A DNA stretch of 64,000 nucleotides from Hoeflea sp. YIM 152468 (GTDB lineage: Bacteria; Pseudomonadota; Alphaproteobacteria; Rhizobiales; Rhizobiaceae): the NCBI RefSeq assembly GCF_029210485.1, contig NZ_JARGET010000011.1:1-64000 (forward strand). The letters are read 5' to 3'. Shown here one piece after another: positions 9,793 through 18,784 of this stretch (positions are counted from its first letter, which is position 1; each line of letters starts with the position of its first letter). A program made the translations under genes and the position numbers. Below the pieces are notes generated by a model. It ran no database searches and was not told the DNA's origin. It saw only the letters and a list, made by a program, of their open reading frames with translations.

Positions 9793-10803
9793 ATGGTCAT
9801 TGATCCACCCTATCTGATTTTTCTTGGCGATGTGCCGGATGCGCTTGCAGCCAAAACCGGCCTTGGCATTGTTGACTGGCGGCCTGAGTGGTGCATTGGG
9901 CAACTTCGTCTGGAAGGGTGCCGGGCGGACGCGAAAATCCCCGACCTGTCAATCGAGGCCGCCGTCGCGCAGGGTGTGAAGACCATGGTGGTCGGGTCAG
10001 TCAATGCGGGTGGAGTGCTGCCCCCACACTGGATAAACTCCATTGTCGCGGCGCTTGATGCGGGGCTGAATGTGGCGACGGGACTGCATACACGGCTCGC
10101 TTCCATCCCCGAGATCGCTGCAGCCGCAGCCCGCAGCGGTGCACAGCTGCATGACGTGCGGTTCTCGGACCAGCGGTTTGATACCGGCAAGGGAACGAAG
10201 CGCCCGGGTTTGCGGTGCCTGACCGTCGGCACGGATTGTTCTGTCGGCAAGAAATACACCGCTTTGGCGCTGGAGCGGGAGATGCGGTCCCGCGGTATGG
10301 ACGCGGATTTCCGCGCCACGGGGCAAACCGGCGTGTTCATCTCCGGCCGTGGTGCTGCGATCGACGCGGTGGCGGCGGACTTCATTTCCGGTGCGGTCGA
10401 GTGGATTGCTCCGGCTGCTGACCCCAATCACTGGGATCTGGTCGAAGGGCAGGGCTCGCTGTTTCATCCCAGTTTTGCCGGCGTGTCGCTGGGCCTGCTT
10501 CACGGCGCTCAAGCGGATGCTTTCGTGGTCTGTCACGAGCCGACACGCACCACAATGCGCGGGGTCGAGCATGGCTTGCCAAGCATCCGCGACGTCATCG
10601 ACCTGACACGCGCCTGCGGAAGCCTGACCAACCCGGCCATTGCCTGCACCGGAATCGCCGTGAACACGCAAGAACTGGGCGAGGCCGAAGCCAGGACATT
10701 GCTGCAAGAGCTTGCGCGCGAGTACGCAGTGCCGGCGACAGATCCGATCCGTTTCGGTGTGAACGAACTGGTAGACCGGCTGCAATCGGTGTACGGAAAA
10801 TGA
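9793..10803 (+). CDS. dgcN: DUF1611 family protein, DgcN-like N-acetyltransferase
   Basis: The protein has 336 residues; a CGGAG ribosome site lies 6 nt before the ATG. The whole length matches the DUF1611 layout: an N-terminal Rossmann-like half (VVGSVNAGGVLP, GLNVATGLHTRL) and a P-loop half (LTVGTDCSVGKKYTAL), followed by EGQGSLFHPSFAGVSLGLL and PTRTTMRG. Some members, named DgcN, acetylate D-glutamate and work with the racemase/epimerase DgcA encoded next door. Here the next gene is an acyl-CoA ligase and no dgcA is visible, so the specific role is inferred only from family similarity. The family is confident, the substrate is not. Confidence 0.7.
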   Translation: MVIDPPYLIFLGDVPDALAAKTGLGIVDWRPEWCIGQLRLEGCRADAKIPDLSIEAAVAQGVKTMVVGSVNAGGVLPPHWINSIVAALDAGLNVATGLHTRLASIPEIAAAAARSGAQLHDVRFSDQRFDTGKGTKRPGLRCLTVGTDCSVGKKYTALALEREMRSRGMDADFRATGQTGVFISGRGAAIDAVAADFISGAVEWIAPAADPNHWDLVEGQGSLFHPSFAGVSLGLLHGAQADAFVVCHEPTRTTMRGVEHGLPSIRDVIDLTRACGSLTNPAIACTGIAVNTQELGEAEARTLLQELAREYAVPATDPIRFGVNELVDRLQSVYGK

Positions 10804-10852
10804 TCAGGTTTCACCAAAGTAGTACTTACAAGGATGAGAAAGGCGAATAGGG

Positions 10853-10874
10853 TAAACAAGCGTTCATTTAATTG
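10853..10874. promoter_or_regulatory. Putative TetR operator upstream of the acyl-CoA ligase/liv operon
   Basis: The core AAACAAGCGTTCATTTAATT is matched at 21 of 22 positions by the site in front of tetR (18755-18776). The centre is an imperfect palindrome around a CGTT/ACGT core, of the form AAxxAxCGTTxxTT. It sits about 170 nt before the ligase ATG. Inference: the autoregulated TetR-family protein at 18785 binds both sites. Confidence 0.65.
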
Positions 10875-11043
10875 ATGAACCAGTTTGGAGCACGGATGCT
10901 GAGAGGACAGCAGCCGGAATCCATCAAAAGACACCGGATCTGACCGGTGCGACTTCGGCCAATGGGAACGGCCGATAGTGCGGCGCAAGCCGTGCGCCCG
11001 AATACAGCGAAAAGCGATCCGGGCAGGGAGGAAAGTGGAGGAT

Positions 11044-13029
11044 ATGGAAGCCACAGGTGTAACCACCGGCGGTCGGCCGGTTACGTTTCCACAATATTTG
11101 CTGCTGAACGCAAAGCGTTTTGCAACGCGGCCTGCGATGCGGATCAAGGATTATGGCATCTGGCAAACCTGGACCTGGTCCGAGCAACGTGAGGAGATTC
11201 GCGATTTTGCACTTGGGCTGAAGGCCATGGGCCTGGCCGAGGGCGACCGCATCGCCATTGTCGGATCCAACCGGCCCCGGCTCTATTGGGCGTTTTGTGC
11301 GGCGCAGTCGCTGAAGGCGATACCGGTTCCGGTCTATGCCGATTCCGTTGCGGACGAGATGGCCTTTGTGCTGGAGAATGCGGGCGTGCGCTTTGCCGTT
11401 GCCCAGGATCAGGAGCAGGTCGACAAAATCCAGTCGGTGGCCGCAGAGGTTCCGGGCCTGAGCGACATCATATTTGATGAGCCGCGCGGCCTGCGCGATT
11501 ATGATCGCGGCCACCTGCATGATTTTGAAAGCATTCAGGAACGAGGCCGGCAAGCCGCGGCTGCCGATGCGACGGCGATTGCCGACTGGGAATCCGGCAT
11601 CTGGGCCTCGGACGGTAGTGAAATGTCCACCATTCTTTACACCTCGGGTACGACCGGACGGTCAAAGGGCGTGATGCTGACGGCAGCCGCTTCCGTGAAG
11701 GCTGCGGAAGACACTGCCGAATTCGACACCATGACCGAGCAGGATGAAGTGCTTGCCTATCTGCCGCTGGCCTGGGTCGGCGATCACTACCTCAATTACG
11801 CGCAAGGCTACGTCGTCGGGCTGTGCATGAGCTGTCCGGAAAGCCCCGAGACCGTGTCGCAGAATCTGCGTGAAATCGGTCCGACCTTCTACTTTGCCCC
11901 GCCACGGGTGTTCGAGGGCCTGCTGACCAGCGTGATGATCCGGATGGAAGATGCGAGCAAGCTGAAGAAATGGCTGTTCAATCACTATCTCGGGGTGGCC
12001 AAGCTCTATGGGGAAAAGATCCTCGAAGGCCGGCCGGTGCCGCTTGCGGGCCGGATTTCCTACTGGATGGGCGACAAGCTGATCTATGGCCCGCTCCGCA
12101 ATGTGTTGGGCTTCACCCGGATCCGCACGGCTTACACCGCCGGCGAGGCAATCGGTCCGGACCTGTTTTCGTTTTTCCGCTCGCTCGGCATCAATCTCAA
12201 ACAGCTCTATGGCCAGACCGAAGCCTTTCTCTATGTCACAGCACAGAAGGATGGCGATGTCCGGCCTGACACCGTGGGGCCGGCTGCGCCCGATGTCGAT
12301 ATCCGGATCGCGGACAATGGCGAGGTCCAGTTCCGCTCTCCCGGCATGTTCGCCGGCTATTACGGTGATGCGGAGAAGACCAGGGAAACCATGACGCCTG
12401 ACGGCTATGTGATGACCGGGGATGCGGGCATTTTTGACACGCATGGACATCTCAAGATCATTGATCGGGCCAAGGATGTCGGCAAGCTGACCACCGGGGC
12501 GCTCTATGCGCCCAAATACATCGAGAACAAGCTCAAGTTCTTTCCCAACATCAAGGAGGCGGTGGCCTTTGGCGACGGGCGGGATTTCGTGGCCGTGTTT
12601 CTCAACATCGACCTGACCGCGGTGGGCAACTGGGCTGAGCGCAACAATATTTCCTATGGTTCCTATCAGGAACTGGCGGGCCTGCCGCAAGTCTATGAGA
12701 TGATGACTGATCACATCAATCAGGTGAACAGGGATCTTGCCGCCGAACCGATGATGTCGGGGGCACAGATCAGCCGGTTTCTGGTGCTGCACAAGGAATT
12801 GGACGCCGACGATGGCGAACTGACGCGGACCCAGAAAGTGCGCCGCGGTTTCCTGGCAGAACGGTACGGAGCGTTGATCGAGGCGCTGTATGACGGGTCG
12901 GCGGAAAGATACATCGAAACGGAAATGACCTTCGAGGATGGGCGCAAAGGGACCATCCGTGCCACAGTCAAAGTGGCGGATGCAACCATCCATCCCAGCA
13001 AAGAGCCAATGCCGGAGGCTGCGGAATGA
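11044..13029 (+). CDS. AMP-forming long-chain-type acyl-CoA synthetase
   Basis: The 661-residue enzyme belongs to the ANL superfamily, FAA1-like long-chain subgroup. It should activate a carboxylic acid to its acyl-CoA by way of an acyl-adenylate. Visible motifs are the AMP loop TSGTTGRSKG (residues 200-209), YGQTEA (389-394) and the TGD motif with Asp460. The ATG at 11044 follows GGAGG-rich sequence; the frame extends to a GTG at 10978, which is less likely. It is the first gene of a tightly packed operon with livG (4-nt overlap) and the rest of a branched-chain-type ABC transporter. This suggests the transporter delivers an acid that the ligase then traps as a CoA ester. Substrate unknown; a short branched or isoprenoid acid is plausible from the shared operator with the leucine-type genes. 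Confidence 0.85.
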   Translation: MEATGVTTGGRPVTFPQYLLLNAKRFATRPAMRIKDYGIWQTWTWSEQREEIRDFALGLKAMGLAEGDRIAIVGSNRPRLYWAFCAAQSLKAIPVPVYADSVADEMAFVLENAGVRFAVAQDQEQVDKIQSVAAEVPGLSDIIFDEPRGLRDYDRGHLHDFESIQERGRQAAAADATAIADWESGIWASDGSEMSTILYTSGTTGRSKGVMLTAAASVKAAEDTAEFDTMTEQDEVLAYLPLAWVGDHYLNYAQGYVVGLCMSCPESPETVSQNLREIGPTFYFAPPRVFEGLLTSVMIRMEDASKLKKWLFNHYLGVAKLYGEKILEGRPVPLAGRISYWMGDKLIYGPLRNVLGFTRIRTAYTAGEAIGPDLFSFFRSLGINLKQLYGQTEAFLYVTAQKDGDVRPDTVGPAAPDVDIRIADNGEVQFRSPGMFAGYYGDAEKTRETMTPDGYVMTGDAGIFDTHGHLKIIDRAKDVGKLTTGALYAPKYIENKLKFFPNIKEAVAFGDGRDFVAVFLNIDLTAVGNWAERNNISYGSYQELAGLPQVYEMMTDHINQVNRDLAAEPMMSGAQISRFLVLHKELDADDGELTRTQKVRRGFLAERYGALIEALYDGSAERYIETEMTFEDGRKGTIRATVKVADATIHPSKEPMPEAAE

Positions 13030-13850
13030 ATGCACGTGTCAAGCATGTCGAGCTGCGTGCCCAGAACGATGGCCTCAACCCCGGCGAGGTGATGCTGAAG
13101 GTGGAGAATGTGTCGCTGTCTTTCGGTGGCGTGAAGGCCATATCGGACATTTCCTTCGATATCCGCAAGGGCGAAATTCGCGCCATCATCGGCCCGAACG
13201 GCGCCGGCAAAACCTCGATGCTCAACGTGATCAACGGCTTTTATCACCCGCAGGAAGGGGTGATTACATTTCGTGGTGAAGCGCGGTCGCAAATGCAGCC
13301 CTATGAAGCAGCGGCCTCAGGCATCGCGCGCACGTTCCAGAATGTGGCCTTGTTCAAGGGCATGTCGACACTCGACAACATCATGTCGGGGCGAACTTTG
13401 AAGATGCGCAGGAACTTCTTCTGGCAGGTGCTCAACATCGGGCCTGCGCGCAATGAGGAAATCGAGCACCGGCTCAAGGTCGAGGAGATCATCGATTTTC
13501 TGGAGATCGAGCATATCCGCAAGACTCCCGTCGGCAAACTGCCCTACGGACTGCAAAAGCGGGTCGAGCTTGGCCGGGCGCTGGCGATGGAGCCGGATCT
13601 GTTGCTGCTCGACGAGCCGATGGCAGGCATGAATCTCGAGGAAAAAGAGGACATGAGCCGGTTCATCCTCGACGTCAACAGCCAGATGGGCACCACCATT
13701 GCCCTGATCGAGCACGATATGGGCGTGGTGATGGATATATCCGACCGTGTGGTGGTGCTCGACTATGGCCGCAAGATCGGCGACGGACCACCTGACGAAG
13801 TGAAGAACAACCAGAACGTCATCGACGCCTATCTGGGAGTGTCGCACTGA
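13026..13850 (+). CDS. livG: Branched-chain-type ABC transporter ATP-binding protein (LivG-like)
   Basis: The 274-residue cytoplasmic ATPase has Walker A GPNGAGKT (residues 56-63), a Q-loop region FQNVALFKGMS, Walker B LLLLDEPMAG and the switch His in LIEHDMG. The signature loop reads LPYGLQKR rather than LSGGQ, as is common in LivG proteins. It overlaps the ligase stop by ATGA and the permease start by one base, so translation is probably coupled. It pairs with the LivF-like ATPase at 17832. Confidence 0.88.
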   Translation: MNARVKHVELRAQNDGLNPGEVMLKVENVSLSFGGVKAISDISFDIRKGEIRAIIGPNGAGKTSMLNVINGFYHPQEGVITFRGEARSQMQPYEAAASGIARTFQNVALFKGMSTLDNIMSGRTLKMRRNFFWQVLNIGPARNEEIEHRLKVEEIIDFLEIEHIRKTPVGKLPYGLQKRVELGRALAMEPDLLLLDEPMAGMNLEEKEDMSRFILDVNSQMGTTIALIEHDMGVVMDISDRVVVLDYGRKIGDGPPDEVKNNQNVIDAYLGVSH

Positions 13851-14809
13851 TGGACTTTCTCTATCTGATTGTTGTCGACCCGTTTGTGCAGATGGCGGAC
13901 ATGCCGGATTTCTTGCTCCAGGTGCTGTGGGAGGGGTTTGTCGCGGGCGTGCTTTACGCGCTGATCGCGCTTGGCTTCGTCTTGATTTTCAAGGCGTCCG
14001 GTGTCTTCAACTTCGCGCAGGGCATCATGGTGGTGTTTGCCGGGCTGACGCTGGTGGGCCTGCATGAGAAGGGTGTTCCGGCCTATCTGGCGCTCATTCT
14101 GACCATCGGCGTGATGGGGATACTGGCGCTGGCCGTCGAGCGCTTCGTCATGCGGCCTCTGGTCAATCAGCCCGACATTATTCTTCTGATGTCCACCATT
14201 GGACTGACTTACTTTCTGGTGGGCTTTGGCGAGTTCGTTTTCGGTGGCGAACCCAAGCAGATGATCACCGAGGAGTTGGGACTGCCTACCGGTTCGACCG
14301 CGTTCGAAATCGGTGATGGCGGCCTGCTGATCCTGCAGCATATCGACATTGCCGCAGCGGTGATCGCGCTGATCATGGTGGGCGCGCTGGCAGTGTTCTT
14401 CAACAAGACCAGGATTGGCCGGGCATTGCGCGCGGTTGCTGATGACCATCAGGCCGCGCTTTCGGTGGGAATTTCGCTCAACCAGATCTGGGCCATTGTC
14501 TGGTTTGCCGCCGGGATCGTGGCACTCACCACCGGCATCATGTGGGGTGCGCGTTCCGATGTGTCCTTCGCGCTCGAGATCATTGCGTTCAAGGCCTTGC
14601 CGGTGTTGATCCTTGGCGGCTTCACCTCGATCCCGGGTGCCATTGTCGGCGGATTGATCATCGGTGTTGGCGAAAAAATTGGCGAAATTTATTGGGGCCC
14701 GCTGGTGGGCGGCGGCATAGAAAGCTGGCTTGCCTACATGATCGCGCTTATCTTCTTGCTGTTCAGGCCACAAGGTCTGTTCGGTGAACGTATAATCGAG
14801 AGGGTATAA
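13850..14809 (+). CDS. livH: Branched-chain-type ABC transporter permease (LivH-like)
   Basis: This 319-residue inner-membrane permease has about eight hydrophobic helices. It carries the typical LivH opening (LWEGFVAGVLYALIALGFVLIFKASGVFNFAQG) and the cytoplasmic coupling segment RALRAVADDHQAALSVGI. The start overlaps the livG stop as TGATG. It forms the translocation pore with the LivM-like protein encoded at 15190. The two permease genes are unusually separated by a VOC-family gene. Confidence 0.88.
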   Translation: MDFLYLIVVDPFVQMADMPDFLLQVLWEGFVAGVLYALIALGFVLIFKASGVFNFAQGIMVVFAGLTLVGLHEKGVPAYLALILTIGVMGILALAVERFVMRPLVNQPDIILLMSTIGLTYFLVGFGEFVFGGEPKQMITEELGLPTGSTAFEIGDGGLLILQHIDIAAAVIALIMVGALAVFFNKTRIGRALRAVADDHQAALSVGISLNQIWAIVWFAAGIVALTTGIMWGARSDVSFALEIIAFKALPVLILGGFTSIPGAIVGGLIIGVGEKIGEIYWGPLVGGGIESWLAYMIALIFLLFRPQGLFGERIIERV

Positions 14810-14812
14810 GCG

Positions 14813-15190
14813 ATGCATAAGAGCCGACTTTCCTCCATCGTTGTTGATTGTCACACCGATCATATTGAACAGGCGGCCGGCTTCTGGTCGCAGTTGCTGG
14901 GTCAGCCTTCGCATGTCGATGATGATGGTCACCGCGCCACAATATTGGCTGATGACAAGGGCGTTTCGCTGGTGATAGAGGCGGTTCAGGACGAGGCGCG
15001 TATTCACTTCGACATCGAAACCGATAATCTCGCGGCGGAAATTCATCGGGTGGAACTGCTCGGGGGCCGCAAGATCAGCGTGATCGATCACACGGTGATC
15101 ATGGAAGCGCCGACAGGGCACCGCTTCCGGCTGACCGGACCGATTTCCCATGCGCTGCCGTCAAGCGGAAACGTCTGGGGTGACGATTGA
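14813..15190 (+). CDS. VOC (glyoxalase-like) family protein inside the transporter operon
   Basis: This 125-residue single-domain protein has a glyoxalase/bleomycin-resistance-like beta-alpha-beta-beta-beta pattern (LSSIVVDCHTDHIEQAAGFWSQLLG, then IHFDIETDNLAAEIHRVELLGGRK). His and acidic residues at positions expected for metal ligands are present (D, H, E), but I cannot prove metal binding. It starts 3 nt after livH and its stop overlaps the livM start as TGATG, so it is a bona fide operon member. Role unknown: it may modify, bind or detoxify the imported substrate. Confidence 0.72.
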   Translation: MHKSRLSSIVVDCHTDHIEQAAGFWSQLLGQPSHVDDDGHRATILADDKGVSLVIEAVQDEARIHFDIETDNLAAEIHRVELLGGRKISVIDHTVIMEAPTGHRFRLTGPISHALPSSGNVWGDD

Positions 15191-16269
15191 TGCTGTACCG
15201 CGAGTCCGGCCAATACAAGACAAGCTACATTGCCGACCAGGCCATCTTCCCGATCCGGGAAGACCGGGTCGGGATGGTCCTGATCGGGCTGGTCGCGCTG
15301 GTGATCCCATTCGTTGCGAGCGATTTCTTTCTCAACGCCATCATGACGCCGTTCCTGATTCTGGCGCTGGCTGCAATCGGCCTGAACATCCTGACCGGCT
15401 ATGCCGGGCAATTGTCACTCGGAACCGGCGCCTTCATGGGCGTGGGCGCCTATAGCTGCTACAAGCTGACGACAATCTTTCCCGAGACAAACATTGTCAT
15501 TCTCGTGCTGCTTTCCGGATTGTTCTCGGCCGGCATCGGTGTGATTTTCGGCCTGCCATCGCTCAGGATCAAGGGCCTGTATCTGGCGGTGACAACGCTT
15601 GCAGCGCAGTTTTTCCTTGAATGGTGTTTCATCCGCATTCCGTGGCTCTACAACTACAACGCCTCTGGAGCGATCGAAGTGCCGGAGCGGCGGGGGTTTG
15701 GCGACATTGTCCTGACCGGCCCCGCGGCTGGCGCGATGACGCAGTATTTTATCGTTCTGGGGATCGTGGTCGTGGTGACGCTTGCGGTCAAGAACATTGT
15801 CCGCGGACGGATTGGCCGGCAATGGATGATGATCCGTGACATGGACATTGCAGCCGAGTTGATGGGCGTGCGACCTTTGACGGCCAAGCTGTCGGCCTTT
15901 GCCGTCTCGTCCTATTTGTGCGGCGTCGCCGGGGCGATGTTCATCTTTTTCTATCTCGGCGCCGCCGAACCGTCTGCGTTTTCGATCACGTTGTCTTTCC
16001 AGATCCTGTTCATGGTTATTCTGGGCGGGCTGGGCAGTCTTGTTGGCTCGTTCTTCGGTGCTGCCTTCATCTGGGGGCTGCCGATCGTGCTGCGCGCCGG
16101 ATTGCCGGCCATCGGCATCGGCATCGGGGCCGAGACAGTCTTTCATATTGCGACCATGATTGTGGGCGCGCTGATCATCTTCTTTCTCATCGTCGAGCCG
16201 CACGGCCTGGCAAGGCTCTGGTCGCTCGGCAAAGAGAAAATGCGGGTATGGCCGTTTCCATACGCCTGA
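15190..16269 (+). CDS. livM: Branched-chain-type ABC transporter permease (LivM-like)
   Basis: The 359-residue permease has about ten hydrophobic helices and the LivM core (AAIGLNILTGYAGQLSLGTGAFMGVGAY, GLPSLRIKGLYLAVTTLAAQFFLEW), plus the coupling helix RQWMMIRDMDIAAELMGV. The ATG at 15190 overlaps the VOC stop; a TTG three bases earlier is possible but unnecessary. It partners with LivH (13850) in one importer. Confidence 0.87.
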   Translation: MLYRESGQYKTSYIADQAIFPIREDRVGMVLIGLVALVIPFVASDFFLNAIMTPFLILALAAIGLNILTGYAGQLSLGTGAFMGVGAYSCYKLTTIFPETNIVILVLLSGLFSAGIGVIFGLPSLRIKGLYLAVTTLAAQFFLEWCFIRIPWLYNYNASGAIEVPERRGFGDIVLTGPAAGAMTQYFIVLGIVVVVTLAVKNIVRGRIGRQWMMIRDMDIAAELMGVRPLTAKLSAFAVSSYLCGVAGAMFIFFYLGAAEPSAFSITLSFQILFMVILGGLGSLVGSFFGAAFIWGLPIVLRAGLPAIGIGIGAETVFHIATMIVGALIIFFLIVEPHGLARLWSLGKEKMRVWPFPYA

Positions 16270-16421
16270 CCGGCTGGTGTTTTGCCGGGCGTCTGAGCAG
16301 ACGAGCCGGGTAGGTTCTGTAAACGACATTGTCTGGGCATGGGACCCGTCCGGAGCAAAAATGTCGGGAGGAATAGGGTCCCCGGACTGGTGCGGAAACC
16401 GTGCCTAATGGGAGGAATACA

Positions 16422-17741
16422 ATGCGACTGACATGTCTGATTGCCGGGACCGTTATGGCCGGCACCCTGGTGGGAGGAGCACTGCCGGCGTTTGCCGAAG
16501 AGCTGCACGTCCCGCTGTTCAGCTACCGCACCGGCCCTTATGCCGGCTCCGGTATCCCCATTGCCAATGGCATGCACGACTACCTGACCATGCTCAACGA
16601 GCGCGACGGTGGTATCAATGGGGTCAAATTGCGGATTACCGAGTGTGAAACCGGTTATGACACCCAGAAGGGGGTGGAGTGTTACGAGCAGGTCAAGGGC
16701 GATGGCGCTCTGGTCATCTCCCCTTACTCGACCGGCATCACGCTCCAGGTGATTCCGAAGGCGTCGGTTGACAAGATTCCGGTGCTGTCGATGGCTTACG
16801 GCCTTTCCGCCGCTGCCGAAGGCAACACATTCCCGTGGGTGTTCAATCCGCCGGACACATACTGGGACGGTGCTTCGGCCATCGTCACCGATATCGCCCG
16901 TCGTGAGGGGGGTGCCGAAAACCTCAAGGGCAAGAAGATCGGCTACATCTTCCTTGACGCAGGCTATGGCCGTGAGGCGATCCCGCTGCTGGAACAGATG
17001 TCCAGCGATATGGGTTTCGAGCTGATGCAATATGCAGTTCCAGGCAAGGAAATGCAGAACCAGTCGTCGCAATGGCTCAACATCCGCCGCGACAAGCCCG
17101 ATTACATGATCATGTGGGGCTGGGGCGCCATGAGCCCGACTGCGGTGAAGGAAGCCACCAAGATCCGCTACCCGATGGACAAGTTCTACGGAGTCTGGTG
17201 GTCCGGCGGCAATGATGATGCGGCAGCGGGCGGCGAAGCCGCGAAGGGCTATCGCACCCTCAACTTCCACGGTGTCGGCGCTGATTATCCGTTTGTCGCA
17301 GACATCCAGAAATATGTTGTCGATGCCGGTAAGAGCCAGGTTGATCCGGCAAAGTTTGCTGACAATCTTTACAACCGCGGCGTCTACAACTCGATGCTGA
17401 TCGCCGAAGGCATCCGCCGGGCGCAGGAATTGTCGGGCAAAACGGTCATCGATGCCACCGACATGCGTGCCGGGCTTGAGAACCTCGATATTACCGAGGA
17501 ACGCCTCAAGGAAATGGGCATGGAGGGCTTTGCGCTGCCGATGAAACTGTCCTGCACCGACCATTCGGGCCATCACAAGGTTTATGTGGTGGAGTGGGAT
17601 GGCAAGGACTGGCAGAAGTCGGGCGACTGGTTCTCGCCGGATGTCGATATGGTCAAGCCGTTGCTTGAAAAGGCTGCCGCCGACTATGCCGAGAGCAATG
17701 CTCCCTGGCCTGAGCGGACTGAACCTTGCGCCACCAACTGA
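16422..17741 (+). CDS. Branched-chain-type ABC transporter substrate-binding protein
   Basis: The 439-residue periplasmic protein has a Sec signal peptide ending at about PAFA-EE (residues 1-27), preceded by a strong GGGAGGAAT ribosome site. A GTG 21 nt upstream is in frame but less likely. The mature part is a Peripla_BP_6 fold (NGMHDYLTMLNERDGGINGVKLRITECE, MIMWGWGAMSPTAVKEA). It gives the importer its specificity, which I cannot deduce. The conserved neighbour ligase suggests carboxylic acid rather than free amino acid uptake (inference). Confidence 0.85.
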   Translation: MRLTCLIAGTVMAGTLVGGALPAFAEELHVPLFSYRTGPYAGSGIPIANGMHDYLTMLNERDGGINGVKLRITECETGYDTQKGVECYEQVKGDGALVISPYSTGITLQVIPKASVDKIPVLSMAYGLSAAAEGNTFPWVFNPPDTYWDGASAIVTDIARREGGAENLKGKKIGYIFLDAGYGREAIPLLEQMSSDMGFELMQYAVPGKEMQNQSSQWLNIRRDKPDYMIMWGWGAMSPTAVKEATKIRYPMDKFYGVWWSGGNDDAAAGGEAAKGYRTLNFHGVGADYPFVADIQKYVVDAGKSQVDPAKFADNLYNRGVYNSMLIAEGIRRAQELSGKTVIDATDMRAGLENLDITEERLKEMGMEGFALPMKLSCTDHSGHHKVYVVEWDGKDWQKSGDWFSPDVDMVKPLLEKAAADYAESNAPWPERTEPCATN

Positions 17742-17831
17742 TGACGTGACCAACAGCCGCCGCGCGGGCATTTTCCCCGTGCGGCGGACAAATGTCCCTG
17801 ACGCCAAATCTGACCGGAGAGGGTCCAGCCG

Positions 17832-18668
17832 ATGTCCGCTTCCGTATCAATCGATGCGCAAACACAACCGAATATTCTGGCGATAAACAATATCGAGGTG
17901 ATCTATGATCACGTCATCCTGGTGCTCAAGGGGGTGTCGCTGGTGGTGCCGGAAGGCGGGATTGTGGCTCTGCTTGGTGCCAATGGTGCGGGCAAATCGA
18001 CAACACTGAAAGCGATTTCCAACCTGCTGCGCTCGGAGCGCGGCGAGGTGACCAAGGGATCGATCGAGTTCGAAGGCAAGCGGATCGAAGCGCAAACCGC
18101 CAATGAGCTGGTGCGGCGCGGCTGCATCCAGGTGATGGAAGGCCGGCATTGCTTCGGGCATCTGACGGTCGAGGAAAACCTGCTCACCGGCGCCTTTACC
18201 CGGCGCGACGGCAATGCAGCGATCAAGCGCGATATCGAAATGGTTTACAATTATTTCCCGCGATTGCGCGAACGCCGGACCAGCCAGGCAGGGTACACAT
18301 CCGGCGGCGAGCAACAGATGACAGCGATCGGGCGGGCGCTGATGAGCCGGCCGAAAATGATCCTGCTCGATGAGCCGTCGATGGGGCTGGCGCCGCAATT
18401 GCAGGAAGAAATCTTCGAAATCATCAAGAAGCTCAACGAGCAGGAGGGCGTGTCGTTTCTGCTGGCCGAACAGAACACCAATATCGCGCTGAGATACGCG
18501 ACCTATGGCTATATTCTCGAATCCGGGCGGATCGTCATGGACGGCGCGGCCAAGGATCTACGCGAGAACGAGGACGTCAAGGAATTCTATCTCGGTGTGG
18601 GCGGCGAAGGTCGGCGCTCGTTCAAGAATGTCAAGCATTACAAGCGCCGCAAGCGCTGGCTGGCCTGA
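17832..18668 (+). CDS. livF: Branched-chain-type ABC transporter ATP-binding protein (LivF-like)
   Basis: The 278-residue ATPase has Walker A GANGAGKS (residues 49-56), signature YTSGGEQQM, Walker B MILLDEPSMGL and the switch His replaced by Gln in LLAEQNT, as in LivF. It is preceded by GGAGAGG. It closes the seven-gene operon that begins at 11044. The C-terminus has a basic tail (KHYKRRKRW). Confidence 0.87.
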   Translation: MSASVSIDAQTQPNILAINNIEVIYDHVILVLKGVSLVVPEGGIVALLGANGAGKSTTLKAISNLLRSERGEVTKGSIEFEGKRIEAQTANELVRRGCIQVMEGRHCFGHLTVEENLLTGAFTRRDGNAAIKRDIEMVYNYFPRLRERRTSQAGYTSGGEQQMTAIGRALMSRPKMILLDEPSMGLAPQLQEEIFEIIKKLNEQEGVSFLLAEQNTNIALRYATYGYILESGRIVMDGAAKDLRENEDVKEFYLGVGGEGRRSFKNVKHYKRRKRWLA

Positions 18669-18682
18669 GGGGCTGATTGAGG

Positions 18683-18717
18683 CTGTCTGACAGGGATCAA
18701 TTGCTGATCACAGACAG
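18683..18717 (+). terminator. Nested inverted repeat after livF
   Basis: CTGTCTG (18683-18689) pairs with CAGACAG (18711-18717), and inside it GATCA pairs with TGATC. There is no T-run, so this may be a factor-assisted terminator or a processing hairpin. It lies just after the livF stop and before the tetR operator. Confidence 0.35.
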
Positions 18718-18754
18718 GCTCGGGACTTGCGCGTCGCGGCGGAAGACGATAAAA

Positions 18755-18776
18755 TAAACAAACGTTCATTTAATTG
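18755..18776. promoter_or_regulatory. Putative TetR operator in front of tetR
   Basis: The core AAACAAACGTTCATTTAATT ends 8 nt before the tetR ATG and matches the site at 10853-10874 except for one base. Its position just before the start of tetR suggests autorepression and co-control of the downstream leucine-type operon. Confidence 0.7.
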
Positions 18777-18784
18777 TGTGAAAC

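Noticed and set aside
13829-15151. 440-codon minus-strand ORF across livH and the VOC gene
   Set aside because: His/Gln/Asp-rich translation typical of an antisense shadow of membrane-protein codons.
16143-17807. 554-codon minus-strand ORF
   Set aside because: Antisense to the ABC substrate-binding protein gene, which has a signal peptide and strong ribosome site.
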